DNA of 64,000 nucleotides from Paenibacillus planticolens (GTDB lineage Bacteria; Bacillota; Bacilli; Paenibacillales; NBRC-103111), in assembly GCF_013141725.1 (NCBI RefSeq), contig NZ_WHNZ01000081.1:62001-126000 (forward strand). The letters are read 5' to 3'. Position 1 is the first letter of the stretch. Each line of letters begins with the position of its first letter. Below are positions 1 to 8,800 of the stretch, piece after piece. The notes under the pieces were generated by a model, which was given only the letters and a program-made list of their open reading frames with translations, was not told where the DNA came from and did not search any database. The position numbers and the translations under genes were made by a program.

Positions 1-783
1 GGGATCAAGATCTCTTTCACGAATTGGGACGGCTATTCGCAGCAGTATTCTTGGGTAGGATTAGATAAATATAAGCTCATGTTCTCGGATAAAAAAATAC
101 TATTAACGATGAAAAATACGCTGATTTACGGCTTGGGAAGCACGCTATTGCAAAATATTTTCGGTTTGGCCTATGCCCTGTTCCTGGACCAAAAAATTCG
201 CGGAAGAGGTTTCATACGGACCGTTGTCTATTTGCCGGTTATCATCAGTCCGCTAATCATGGGATACATCAGCTATTTCTTCTTCCAATACAACAGGGGA
301 GCAGTCAACGATCTGTTTCTGTTATTTTATAAAGGGCCGGTTGATTGGTTGTCTTCAGGTCCCCGGGCTGTATGGATAATTAGCTGCGTCAACACCTTCC
401 AATATATGGGGATTGCTATGATTATTTATTTGGCCGGACTTCAATCGATTTCCAAGGAGTATTATGAGGCTGCAGATATCGACGGGGCTAGATGGAAGGC
501 GAAATTGACTAGCATTACGTTACCGCTCTTGATGCCTGCGATTACGATCAACGTAGTTCTCAATATCATAGGCGGCTTGAAATTATTCGACGTCATCATG
601 GCAATGACAAAAGGCGGTCCAGGCTATGCCTCGCAATCGTTGTCGACGATGATGTACAACTTATATTTTGCGCGTCAAGACGCAGGTTATGCCGCAGCAT
701 TAGGCAATGTTATGTTCTTATTTATTTGTATTTTCGGCCTGTCTGCGCTCTATTTGCTGCGTAGAAAGGAAGTGAAAATGTGA
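1..783 (+). CDS. Carbohydrate ABC transporter permease, UgpA/LplB type (5' end outside window)
   Basis: This is an inner-membrane permease of a CUT1-family sugar ABC importer. The frame is open from the first base, so the N-terminus lies upstream of the window; 260 residues remain. Hydrophobic membrane segments alternate with short loops. The cytoplasmic EAA loop that docks the ATPase is visible near codons 160-180 (EAADIDGA followed by a LPLL turn). The visible start, GIKISFTNWDGYSQ, matches the permease at 3155-4102 almost residue for residue, so the two are paralogues. Its stop overlaps the GTG start of the next permease, so the two are translationally coupled and probably form a heterodimer. 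The binding protein for this set must lie upstream of the window. The sugar is unknown; the neighbouring polysaccharide genes suggest an oligosaccharide. Confidence 0.9.
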   Translation, partial: GIKISFTNWDGYSQQYSWVGLDKYKLMFSDKKILLTMKNTLIYGLGSTLLQNIFGLAYALFLDQKIRGRGFIRTVVYLPVIISPLIMGYISYFFFQYNRGAVNDLFLLFYKGPVDWLSSGPRAVWIISCVNTFQYMGIAMIIYLAGLQSISKEYYEAADIDGARWKAKLTSITLPLLMPAITINVVLNIIGGLKLFDVIMAMTKGGPGYASQSLSTMMYNLYFARQDAGYAAALGNVMFLFICIFGLSALYLLRRKEVKM

Positions 784-1598
784 ACAAACGCGGGAACTTG
801 ATTGCCTATACGATAGCAGCCTTGATGGTTATCATTCACATCATTCCTTTTTATATTTTGATTAACATGTCCTTTAAATCATCGCAAGATACAAGCAGCA
901 AGTGGTTATTCCCTACGAGCATATATCTGGAGAATTTTACGAACGCCTGGAAGGCGGCGCAGCTGGATCGAGCTATTTTGAATAATAGCATCATCACCTT
1001 TTCGGTTGTCGTACTTGTGGTTTTTATCGGGGCGTTTGCCTCCTATCCGCTGGCCAGATACCAAACGAAATGGAATAACTTCGTCTATACGCTTAGCGTC
1101 GCTTGTCTCATTGTACCGGCTCTTACCATTTTGGTGCCCTTGTATAAGCTTATTGTAGATATGAACGGGATCAACAGCTATTGGGCCGTTATCCTAACTC
1201 AGGTTACGTTTTCATTGCCAATAACCATTTTTTTATTCACGGGTTTTATTCACTCGGTGCCCAGAGAGCTTGATGAGGCCGGTCTGATCGACGGCTGCAG
1301 TAGGTTCGGTGTTTTTTTCAAAATCATTTTGCCATTGCTGAGAACGATTACAGCCACAGTCGTTATCTTGATCGGTGTACAGGTATGGAATGATTACCAA
1401 TTCTCCGTCTTTTTCCTGCAAAAGAAGGACATGATGACGATCCCGGTCGCACTGTCCGGCTTCATCTCTCAATTCCAAAGCAATGTCAATTGGGTGGCCG
1501 CAGGCTGTCTCATCGGTATGCTGCCGTTAACTATCGTGTATTTAATTTTGCAGAAATATTTCGTCAAAGGCGTGGTGGATGGAGCTATAAAGGGTTAG
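780..1598 (+). CDS. Carbohydrate ABC transporter permease, UgpE/LplC type
   Basis: Second permease of the first sugar importer, 272 aa, with about six membrane segments. The EAA loop is seen as RELDEAGLIDGC near residues 160-172, the usual form in the UgpE/MalG branch of CUT1 systems. I chose the GTG at 780: it overlaps the stop of the upstream permease and has AAAGGAAGTG just upstream as ribosome binding site. No ATPase gene lies nearby, as is common in Bacilli, where a shared MsmX-type ATPase serves several importers. A strong hairpin terminator at 1636-1683 ends this transcription unit. The protein is closely related to the permease at 4099-4914. Confidence 0.92.
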   Translation: MNKRGNLIAYTIAALMVIIHIIPFYILINMSFKSSQDTSSKWLFPTSIYLENFTNAWKAAQLDRAILNNSIITFSVVVLVVFIGAFASYPLARYQTKWNNFVYTLSVACLIVPALTILVPLYKLIVDMNGINSYWAVILTQVTFSLPITIFLFTGFIHSVPRELDEAGLIDGCSRFGVFFKIILPLLRTITATVVILIGVQVWNDYQFSVFFLQKKDMMTIPVALSGFISQFQSNVNWVAAGCLIGMLPLTIVYLILQKYFVKGVVDGAIKG

Positions 1599-1635
1599 GA
1601 TTTCTATCCGATATCCGAGCTAGGTAACACTGTAG

Positions 1636-1683
1636 AAAAGAGCGCTTACATCGTAGATTTAGTACATGTGTAAGCGCTCTTTT
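1636..1683 (+). terminator. Rho-independent terminator with a cre-like arm
   Basis: A perfect 15-bp inverted repeat (1636-1650 with 1669-1683) around an 18-nt loop ends in a run of T. The A-run on the left arm means it could also work on the other strand. The right arm contains TGTAAGCGCT, the same ten bases as the first part of the cre site at 47197-47211, but the 3' half departs from the cre consensus, so terminator is the preferred call. Confidence 0.85.
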
Positions 1684-1752
1684 TTATGTTACGATTTGTA
1701 TCGAAAGAGAAACGTCGCTACAACTTAATTGAAAAAGGGAGGAAGTCACAAG

Positions 1753-3087
1753 ATGAGAAAAGTTCTACTAAGCGGCATGTTATCCATGTTGGCCCTATCC
1801 GTAACATTGGCGGGATGTTCTCAAAGACAAGCAGGAGGGGACACAAGTCCTGCACCGGCTGCCGCCACACCTGCACCGACGCAAGCGCCTAAAAGTACGG
1901 ATACAGGCAGTAGCGGAGGCGGCGACAGAACGAAGATCACTGTTTACCTCAACACCAATGACAAACCCGTACAAGACGTGTACAAAGGGATTGCCGGCGA
2001 CTATGCGAAGGAAAATCCGAAGATTGATGTGGATCTGCAATTCCCGGGTTCCGAGTATGAAAATATTTTGAAAGTCAAAATGGCGGCCAATGATCTGCCT
2101 GATATTTTTGATACGCATGGTTGGGCGATTATTCGTTACGGCAAATATTTGGCGGATTTGAGAGACCAGCCTTGGGTATCCAATATGACAGACACGATTA
2201 AGAACGTCGTAACCGATAAAGATGGCAAAGTGCATGTTCTTGTCTTGAGCGAAGCGAAGGACGGCTTGACGTACAATGCGGATTTGCTGAAAAAATACAG
2301 CATTGAGCCGCCGAAGACGTTCGACGAATTGCTGGCAGCTTCCGAGAAGCTGAAAACCGAAAGCAAGGGAGAGGTTACGCCATTCTTCTTCTCCGGTGTA
2401 GACGACTGGATGATCGGCCAATTCTTCGATTATTTCGCTACTTCGCTCTTGATCAGCCCGCAGCAAAACGAGGGGCAGAACTTGCTGGATAACAAATTCG
2501 ACTGGAATAAATGGAGTGCGCTGCCTGAGAAACTGCTCGAAATGCAGAAGAAGGGCTACATCAACAAAGATGTGCTGACTGCAAAATACAGCGATCTTCC
2601 ACAGCAATTTGCACAAGGCAAAGTCGCCTTCTCCTTGCTCGGTCCATCCTTCGCGGATGAAGTCCATAAAGTGAAGCCTGATCTGCAAATCGGCTTCATG
2701 CCGGTGCCTTCCATGGTTGCCGGCGATGCGCCGAACTTCTCCGGCGGAGAGCGCAATACGATGGGGGTTTGGAAAGACGGCAAACATATTGAAGAATCGA
2801 AGAAAGTGATCGCTTTCTTTGCGAAGCCTGAGAATATGGCGAAAATCGCCAACGCGTCTAAGCTTCCTCCTGGCTTGAAAGGCGTAGAATCCAAGCATGA
2901 ATTTACGGAATACTACAATAAATACGCAAGCATCCGGGTTTTCCCGTACTTTGACAGGGTCTACCTGCCAAACGGCATGTGGGATGTTATGTGTAAAACA
3001 GGCACGGCTTTGCTGGCAGGCAGCGTAACACCGAAGCAGTATTCCGACAAGATGAAGCAAGAAGTGGAACGCTTGCGCAACAAATAA
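1753..3087 (+). CDS. Sugar ABC transporter substrate-binding lipoprotein
   Basis: Extracellular solute-binding protein of family 1 (CUT1 type), 444 aa, which captures the sugar for the permeases encoded just downstream. The N-terminus is a lipoprotein signal with the lipobox LAGC, so Cys22 would be lipidated and the protein tethered outside the membrane. A Thr/Pro/Ala/Gly-rich linker follows to about residue 65, then a two-lobed binding fold. I chose the ATG at 1753, ten bases after a GGGAGG box, rather than the TTG 24 bases earlier, because the signal peptide then begins directly with MRK. The gene follows a terminator, so it probably has its own promoter in the 1684-1735 region. Ligand unknown. 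Confidence 0.92.
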   Translation: MRKVLLSGMLSMLALSVTLAGCSQRQAGGDTSPAPAAATPAPTQAPKSTDTGSSGGGDRTKITVYLNTNDKPVQDVYKGIAGDYAKENPKIDVDLQFPGSEYENILKVKMAANDLPDIFDTHGWAIIRYGKYLADLRDQPWVSNMTDTIKNVVTDKDGKVHVLVLSEAKDGLTYNADLLKKYSIEPPKTFDELLAASEKLKTESKGEVTPFFFSGVDDWMIGQFFDYFATSLLISPQQNEGQNLLDNKFDWNKWSALPEKLLEMQKKGYINKDVLTAKYSDLPQQFAQGKVAFSLLGPSFADEVHKVKPDLQIGFMPVPSMVAGDAPNFSGGERNTMGVWKDGKHIEESKKVIAFFAKPENMAKIANASKLPPGLKGVESKHEFTEYYNKYASIRVFPYFDRVYLPNGMWDVMCKTGTALLAGSVTPKQYSDKMKQEVERLRNK

Positions 3088-3154
3088 TTGCTGGACAGGG
3101 AGGGCGTCCGCCCTCCTTCTTTCCTAACCTTACAGACCCAAGGAGGGGGCACGA

Positions 3155-4102
3155 ATGACGGAGCCACAGACAAAGACAACCATCATGCCTGTTTCCGCCG
3201 AACGGCAGACGAAAAGCGGATTCTTTCGAAGAGCGATCCGCAGCAAAAGCGTCCTCAACTTGCTGTATTTGCCAGCGTTGATCTTATTCGGCATCTTTAT
3301 TTTTTATCCGTTTATCAAAGGAATCCAAATCTCGTTTACGAATTGGGATGGCTACTCGCAGGAATACAAACGGGTTGGCCTTAGCAATTACAAACGCATG
3401 TTTACGGACCCCGATATTATCAAAGTCATCAAGAATACGATCATTTACGGCATCGGGAGTACGGTTTTTCAAAATATGATCGGGCTTGCCTACGCTTTAT
3501 TTTTAAATCAAAGCATCCGGACGAGGGGCATTGCAAGAACCGTCATCTATTTGCCGGTTATCATTAGTCCGCTCATTATGGGCTATGTCTGGTACTTTTT
3601 CTTTCAATTCCAAGGCGGTGCAATTAACGATTTTCTCCTGCTGTTCCAGGATCAACCCGTGAATTTGCTCGGCGATCCCAATATTAATGTGTGGATCATT
3701 ACTTTCGTGAACACCTACCAATACCTGGGCATTGCGATGGTGCTGTTTCTGGCGGGCCTGCAAACCATTCCCAAGGATTATTATGAAGCCGCAACGATTG
3801 ACGGCGCAGGGGCATTCTCCCGCTTCACCAACGTCACTTGGCCGCTGCTCGCACCGTCGTTCACGATCAGTATCGTGCTCAATCTGATCGGGGGGTTGAA
3901 GCTGTTCGATATTATTACGGCGATGACGAACAGCGGTCCCGGGTATGCTTCCGCATCGTTGTCCACGCTCATGTACCAGCTTTATTTCGGCCGTCAGGAC
4001 GCGGGCTATGCCGCTTCCATCGGAAATTTGATGTTCGTCATGATATCGGTAGTCAGTCTAACGTCTTTACTTTATCTGAGACGCAGGGAGGTTACAGCAT
4101 GA
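3155..4102 (+). CDS. Carbohydrate ABC transporter permease, UgpA/LplB type
   Basis: Complete 315-aa permease of the second sugar importer. After a short polar cytoplasmic N-terminus there are about six membrane segments; the EAA loop reads EAATIDGAGAF near residues 210-220. An AGGAGGGGG box six bases before the ATG fixes the start. It follows the binding-protein gene by 67 bases and overlaps the next permease by an ATGA. It is a paralogue of the partial permease at 1-783, with matching FTNWDGYS and YLPVIISPLIMGY stretches, so the importer set was duplicated locally. Confidence 0.93.
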   Translation: MTEPQTKTTIMPVSAERQTKSGFFRRAIRSKSVLNLLYLPALILFGIFIFYPFIKGIQISFTNWDGYSQEYKRVGLSNYKRMFTDPDIIKVIKNTIIYGIGSTVFQNMIGLAYALFLNQSIRTRGIARTVIYLPVIISPLIMGYVWYFFFQFQGGAINDFLLLFQDQPVNLLGDPNINVWIITFVNTYQYLGIAMVLFLAGLQTIPKDYYEAATIDGAGAFSRFTNVTWPLLAPSFTISIVLNLIGGLKLFDIITAMTNSGPGYASASLSTLMYQLYFGRQDAGYAASIGNLMFVMISVVSLTSLLYLRRREVTA

Positions 4103-4914
4103 GAAGCAGCCAAAAGTGGAAGAACTTCTATGCCCTGTTGATTTGTCTGATTCATATTTTACCGTTCTACGTCCTGATCACCACTTCTTTCAAGGCTTCG
4201 GACGATACGAGTTCCAAATGGATCATGCCCGGTTACTTATATTGGGATAACTTCCAAAACGCCTGGCGGGAGGCGAACCTGGGCAGTGCGTTTATCAACA
4301 ACACGACGGTAACGTCCATATCGGTGGCTCTGCTTATCATTTTTGGTTCGATTGCCGCTTATCCTTTAGCCCGGCACCGAACAGCATGGAATAAATTTAT
4401 TTACATGCTTTTTATTTCTGCCTTAATCGTTCCACCATTAACGATTCTTGTACCGCTTTACAAGTTTATGGTCGATATCGGCGGCATGAATCAATTCTGG
4501 GGCATTGTGCTGCTGCATGTTACTTTCTTTTTGCCGATTACCATTTTTCTATATACGGGTTTCATCGGTACGATTCCAAGAGAGCTTGACGAGGCTGCCA
4601 TGATTGACGGAGCAGGTCGCTTCGAATTGTTTTACAAAGTTATTTTGCCGCTGCTGAAGCCGATTACGGCGACGGTGATCATTTTAGCCGGTGTCCAAAT
4701 TTGGAACGACTATCAGTTCTCTGTATTCTTCTTGCAAAAGCCTGCCATGCGTACGATCACCGTAGCGCTTTCCAGCTTTTTCGGACAATATAACAACAAC
4801 ATCGGCTGGGTTGCTGCCGGTTCCTTTATGGGGGCTATGCCCATTGCTGCGGTATATTTGTTTCTCCAAAAGTATTTTATTCACGGGCTTTCTTCCGGAG
4901 CGGTAAAAGGTTGA
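4099..4914 (+). CDS. Carbohydrate ABC transporter permease, UgpE/LplC type
   Basis: Second permease of the second importer, 271 aa, six predicted membrane segments, EAA loop RELDEAAMIDGA near residues 160-171. The start is the ATG at 4099, which overlaps the upstream stop (ATGA) and has GGGAGGTT eight bases before it; a longer in-frame extension exists but would run through the upstream gene. It completes a binding protein-permease-permease operon ended by the hairpin at 4949-4984. It is highly similar to the permease at 780-1598, particularly the shared QIWNDYQFSVFFLQK-like region near the C-terminus. Confidence 0.93.
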   Translation: MRSSQKWKNFYALLICLIHILPFYVLITTSFKASDDTSSKWIMPGYLYWDNFQNAWREANLGSAFINNTTVTSISVALLIIFGSIAAYPLARHRTAWNKFIYMLFISALIVPPLTILVPLYKFMVDIGGMNQFWGIVLLHVTFFLPITIFLYTGFIGTIPRELDEAAMIDGAGRFELFYKVILPLLKPITATVIILAGVQIWNDYQFSVFFLQKPAMRTITVALSSFFGQYNNNIGWVAAGSFMGAMPIAAVYLFLQKYFIHGLSSGAVKG

Positions 4915-4948
4915 TTTCATCCATCTTCATTACAACGTTGTCATCATG

Positions 4949-4984
4949 GACTGACTTCTCCTAGCTTGGGAGGACAGTCTTTTT
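4949..4984 (+). terminator. Rho-independent terminator of the second ABC operon
   Basis: GACTG (4949-4953) pairs with CAGTC (4975-4979), with a further CTCC/GGAG inner stem, followed by five T residues. It separates the importer operon from the AraC-type gene. Confidence 0.8.
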
Positions 4985-5054
4985 GACTGCGAAGCTTTCC
5001 AATTCCACAATCCAACGTATAACGCTTGCTTATTTCTAAAGGGGGGATTACAGC

Positions 5055-5510
5055 ATGAACATTGTCGTTGCGGATGACGGCTTGGAGCTGTTAAAGCGCT
5101 TAAAGGAGAATGGGACGCATGTCGTCAGCATCATTATTGGGGACGATGAGGATTTGCCCTTTTTTGTCATCGTGCCCGAGAGCAAGCCAAATGAGAAACC
5201 AATTACGGTTGCTTTAAAATATATCGATACCAACATCCGCAGGAGACTTACTTTAACAGAAGTTTCTAAGCAGGCGAATGTTTCTCCTACCTATCTGGCT
5301 GCGCTGTTCAAGCAAAAGCTAGGACAGACCTTTCTTGCGTATTTGATTTCAAGAAAGCTTGAAATCGCTTGCGTCTTATTGCAGCGTGGCTATCAGTGCC
5401 AAGAAGTGGCCGATTATATCGGTTATGATAATCCACGGTATTTTGGGCAAACCTTTAAACGGTATCTGGGCGAGACGCCGACGGAATACCGCAGCCGGAT
5501 TGTCCAATGA
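5055..5510 (+). CDS. AraC-family transcriptional regulator, apparently N-terminally truncated
   Basis: A 151-aa protein whose last 100 residues are a clear AraC-type double helix-turn-helix: the first helix pair at about residues 68-90 (TLTEVSKQANVSPTYLAALFKQK) and the second at about 115-140 (EVADYIGYDNPRYFGQTFKRY). The first 35 residues resemble the middle of a receiver domain of YesN-type response regulators (DGLELLKRLKEN and a beta-strand VVSII), but the start of the receiver and the phosphorylated Asp region are missing. The ATG has a strong AGGGGGG box, so it may be expressed. No sensor kinase is adjacent. Its position between the importers and the enzyme cluster suggests it regulates one or both. 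It could be a decayed response regulator or a working small activator. Confidence 0.7.
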   Translation: MNIVVADDGLELLKRLKENGTHVVSIIIGDDEDLPFFVIVPESKPNEKPITVALKYIDTNIRRRLTLTEVSKQANVSPTYLAALFKQKLGQTFLAYLISRKLEIACVLLQRGYQCQEVADYIGYDNPRYFGQTFKRYLGETPTEYRSRIVQ

Positions 5511-5524
5511 AAGGGATGTCAGCA

Positions 5525-5592
5525 TCTTAATATTTTATACATTTTCGATAAGATCTCCTATCACATCTCTTCGGAGAAGTGATGTACAGTAA
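5525..5592 (+). promoter_or_regulatory. Conserved upstream element, copy 1
   Basis: About 68 bases that recur, with substitutions but almost no gaps, at 36538-36608 upstream of another gene of the same cluster. Shared blocks in order are CTTAATATTT, ACATTTT, ATAAGAT, CTATCAC, GAAGT and ATGTACAGT. In this copy 5560-5583 folds into a ten-position stem with one mismatch closed by a TTCG tetraloop; the other copy does not keep that stem. Sequence rather than structure is therefore conserved, which favours a DNA-binding site or core promoter region over a riboswitch. Confidence 0.5.
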
Positions 5593-5802
5593 GGGGCAAT
5601 GGGCGGCGGCCAGGTATAGTCAACAAGCTAGCGGTAATGCCGGCCAAACTGAAATCTAATGGAGGTGAAGAAGAACGGCCTGCTGGCGCAACCGGCCAAA
5701 AGCTGAATTCGGGTCCGGCTCCGCAAGAATTAAGATTCTTAACAAGGAAGATTTCGTTAGACGAAAGCAAGAAAAAAAATACTCAATGAGGGTGATATAT
5801 TT
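5593..5802 (+). other. Long leader region before the first secreted enzyme gene
   Basis: About 210 bases between the conserved element and the GTG start at 5803. It has several GC-rich complementary runs (GGCGGCGGCC, GCCGGCC, CCGGCC) and a short hairpin at 5725-5740 with AAGAAT/ATTCTT arms, so the transcript leader is probably structured. I could not match it to a known riboswitch. A 50-codon frame from 5637 to 5789 lacks a ribosome binding site and is not called. Confidence 0.3.
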
Positions 5803-8800
5803 GTGAAAAAGACAGTGTCACTGGTTCTGTCTTTATTGATCGGTTTGAGCGTGTTTTTCTCACCGGCAGATACGAATACCGCATCGGCAGCTGTCATGCC
5901 GACAGCTGCCGAAGTTGCGGCAAGCATAACGTCGGTTGCAGCTCCGCCTGCCGATGCGCCGTATTTGGTTCTTCCATCGGTACCCGACGGGTTTAGAATC
6001 AGGATTAATTCTACAAGCAACGCGAATGTTATTAAATTATACGGATCGATCATTCCACCGGCAGTGAATACGAACGTGAATTTGACTTTCATCGTGACGA
6101 GAACGACAGATACCCCTGTAACGACCGCTACTACCGGCAGCATCACAGTGACCGTACCCGCCAAAACGGGGAGTGCCATCTGGACCGGCTATGAAGCCGA
6201 GAGTGCGGCAATAACGAGCAATACGGCCACTCAGCCTGTTACGACAGCAAGCTGCAGCGGAACTACGCCTTGCTCCGGTACGGGCAACGGACAAAAGTTA
6301 AAGAACCTTGGGAACGGTCCGGACAGATACGTAACTTTTGAGAACGTTACCGTCCCTTCCGCAGGTCCATATTTTATGCAAATGGCTTATGGCATTGGCT
6401 CGGGATCAAGATCATTCTTTATCAGCGTCAACGGCGGCGAGCCGTCCGAAGTATCCGTGAGCGGACCCGGCACTGATTTCAATCCTATCTTGAATACGTT
6501 TACAATTATTAATCTGAATGCCGGAACGAATTCGATTAAAGTTTATAACAATACGGCATGGGCTCCCGATTTCGATAGAATCGTAATCGGCCCGGTGATT
6601 ACGCCGATTGTTGCCTACTCCATGGCTGCGATCGATGGGCCAGCCGGGTCCACTGCAGCGCAAGTTGCCGCAACCATTACTTCCATTCCATCACCCGCAC
6701 AAGATGCCGCCAGCTTAACGCTGCCAGCAGTGCCAGCTGGATTTACCTTGGCGATTAAAAGCTCGGATAATCCGGCTGTCATTCAAACAAACGGCACCAT
6801 TTTCCCTCCGAAAATCGACACAACCGTGACATTGGTGCTGGAAGTTACGAGAACTTCCGATCAGACCACAGCGCTCACATCAAGCATTCCGGTATCCGTT
6901 CCTGCGAAAAGCGTAAAACAAGACAATACGACGGGCATTCGCTTGAAAGAACCTGCCTACAACTATGTTAGCGGAATTACAGAAGATGCCATTACGATTA
7001 CATCCGGGGACACTTATATGTATACAGTCGATACGGCAGAAGGCGCAGGCCGCACCACATTGACCATAAAAACAGTGGGAGAACTGCTCAATTCAATTAC
7101 GGCTGCGTCAACTGCTTCTCAAACTTACACAGTCAAGGGCGCAAAAGGGACGAAGCAAATGACGGACCCGATTGAGCAAGGCGACATTGTAACGGTAACA
7201 GCGGGACCGGATTCCCGCGAGTATGCGATAAAGGTCATCAAAGGCGCATTGAGAGGCAAGACGGAGCTCGTGGGCAGCACAATCACAGCAAATACGCCAT
7301 CTGACGTCGTGCTGAATTTCTTTGCAGGGATGAGAAGTCCGGCAACAGAGGTTGCGCTCAAGGTTCCGAAGGGGATCGGAGCAACGATGGATAACACATC
7401 GGTAAATGTAATCGGCAGAGGCAAAGTGAAGCTCTCGGGACTAGCGACTCAATCTGTCGGCAGAACGGGAGCAGGATACCGATTCCCGCAGGTGGGCACG
7501 GCAGCTATTGCTAACCAAGAGGATGGAAGCCAGCTCATCACATTGAGGGGACTTGATTTAAGACCGGCCAATGGAGAGGATCTTCAAATTACATTTGAGG
7601 GCGTGACAGTGACGGCAGGCAGCTATGAATTTGCTGTTTCCTACACGACTTCCGAGCCGGAAATATTGACCAGCCCATGGGGTGGAGCAACTTTAAACGT
7701 AGTCAGCACAGTAAGCGACTTTCATCGAGTATTGGATAAGAGCCTTACGTATAAGGAAACCGCCGACACGTACACGAAGGCAAAGTTCAGCTGGAGCGCT
7801 GCCAAAGGTGCCGCTTCCATGAAATTGATGCAGTCAACGGATCAAGGAGCAACATGGACCGAGAGCAACGCTTCCGTTGGTGCACAAAGCAAAGAAGTGG
7901 AGATTGCAAACCTTGCTCCCAATACCGAGTACTACTTTAAACTCGCAGTTGCTGGAGGAGTGAACGCGGGGGACTCCAATATTGCCAAATTTTACACAGG
8001 CAAATTCAATGCCAAACTGATGGGCGCAAAAGGCGACGGTAAAGCGGATGATACGCAAGCCATCGATAACGCCATTTTGTATCTGAATGCATTAGGCGGC
8101 GGTACGCTGCTGTTCGAGAACGGCACGTTTAACGTAAGAACCGTTCATCTTCAAAGCAATGTCTACCTGTATGTCAATCAAGATGCGACCCTATCCGCTC
8201 TTAAAGGCGGGGATGCTCCGGAGACCACCTATTTCTCGGATTTAGGATATCGCTCGGGGACGTCGGCAACGTCTACAGGTCCATACAAAGATCCTGAAAA
8301 TTACTTAACCAAGCAGGATGTTGGCCACCATTACTTTAGAAACAGCATGTTTTTTGGTGAACGATTAGACAATATCAAGATTATTGGCAACGGCAGAATT
8401 ACAGGCAACGGCAATTTGACGACAAGCGACGGGGTTATGAATAATGCTCCGGACAATCGCAGCGATAAGATGCTTACGGTAAAACTGTGTACGAACGTTG
8501 AATTCGGCGGCCTCGATAACGGGCTTGATCTGTGGTACGAGGAGACCAATTCGCCGACCACGGACGAACCGTACTATATTCTAAGCATTGACCCGGACGG
8601 CAAAAATGAACTCAAGCAAAAAGACATCAGCAATATGCTCAGAGTGGATAGGGCGGGGCATTTTGCAATGCTTTCAACAGGTTCGGAAAATGTCAACACA
8701 CACGACTTCTATTACGGGAAAGATGCGAGCGGCAGTGCCAGAGACGTATTTGACTACATGCAAACCAGCAATGTGTACGCGAAAAATATTTATGCCAAAG

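Noticed and set aside
1669..1683. CcpA cre site in the terminator arm
   Set aside because: The first ten bases agree with cre but the 3' half does not, and the sequence is fully explained as a terminator stem.
5637..5789. Fifty-codon plus-strand frame in the same leader
   Set aside because: No ribosome binding site and no similarity that I recognise; it ends just before the box of the real gene.
5593..5802. Riboswitch in the long leader of the first enzyme gene
   Set aside because: GC-rich complementary runs suggest structure, but I could not find the conserved core of a known class such as c-di-GMP-I, so only a structured leader is recorded.
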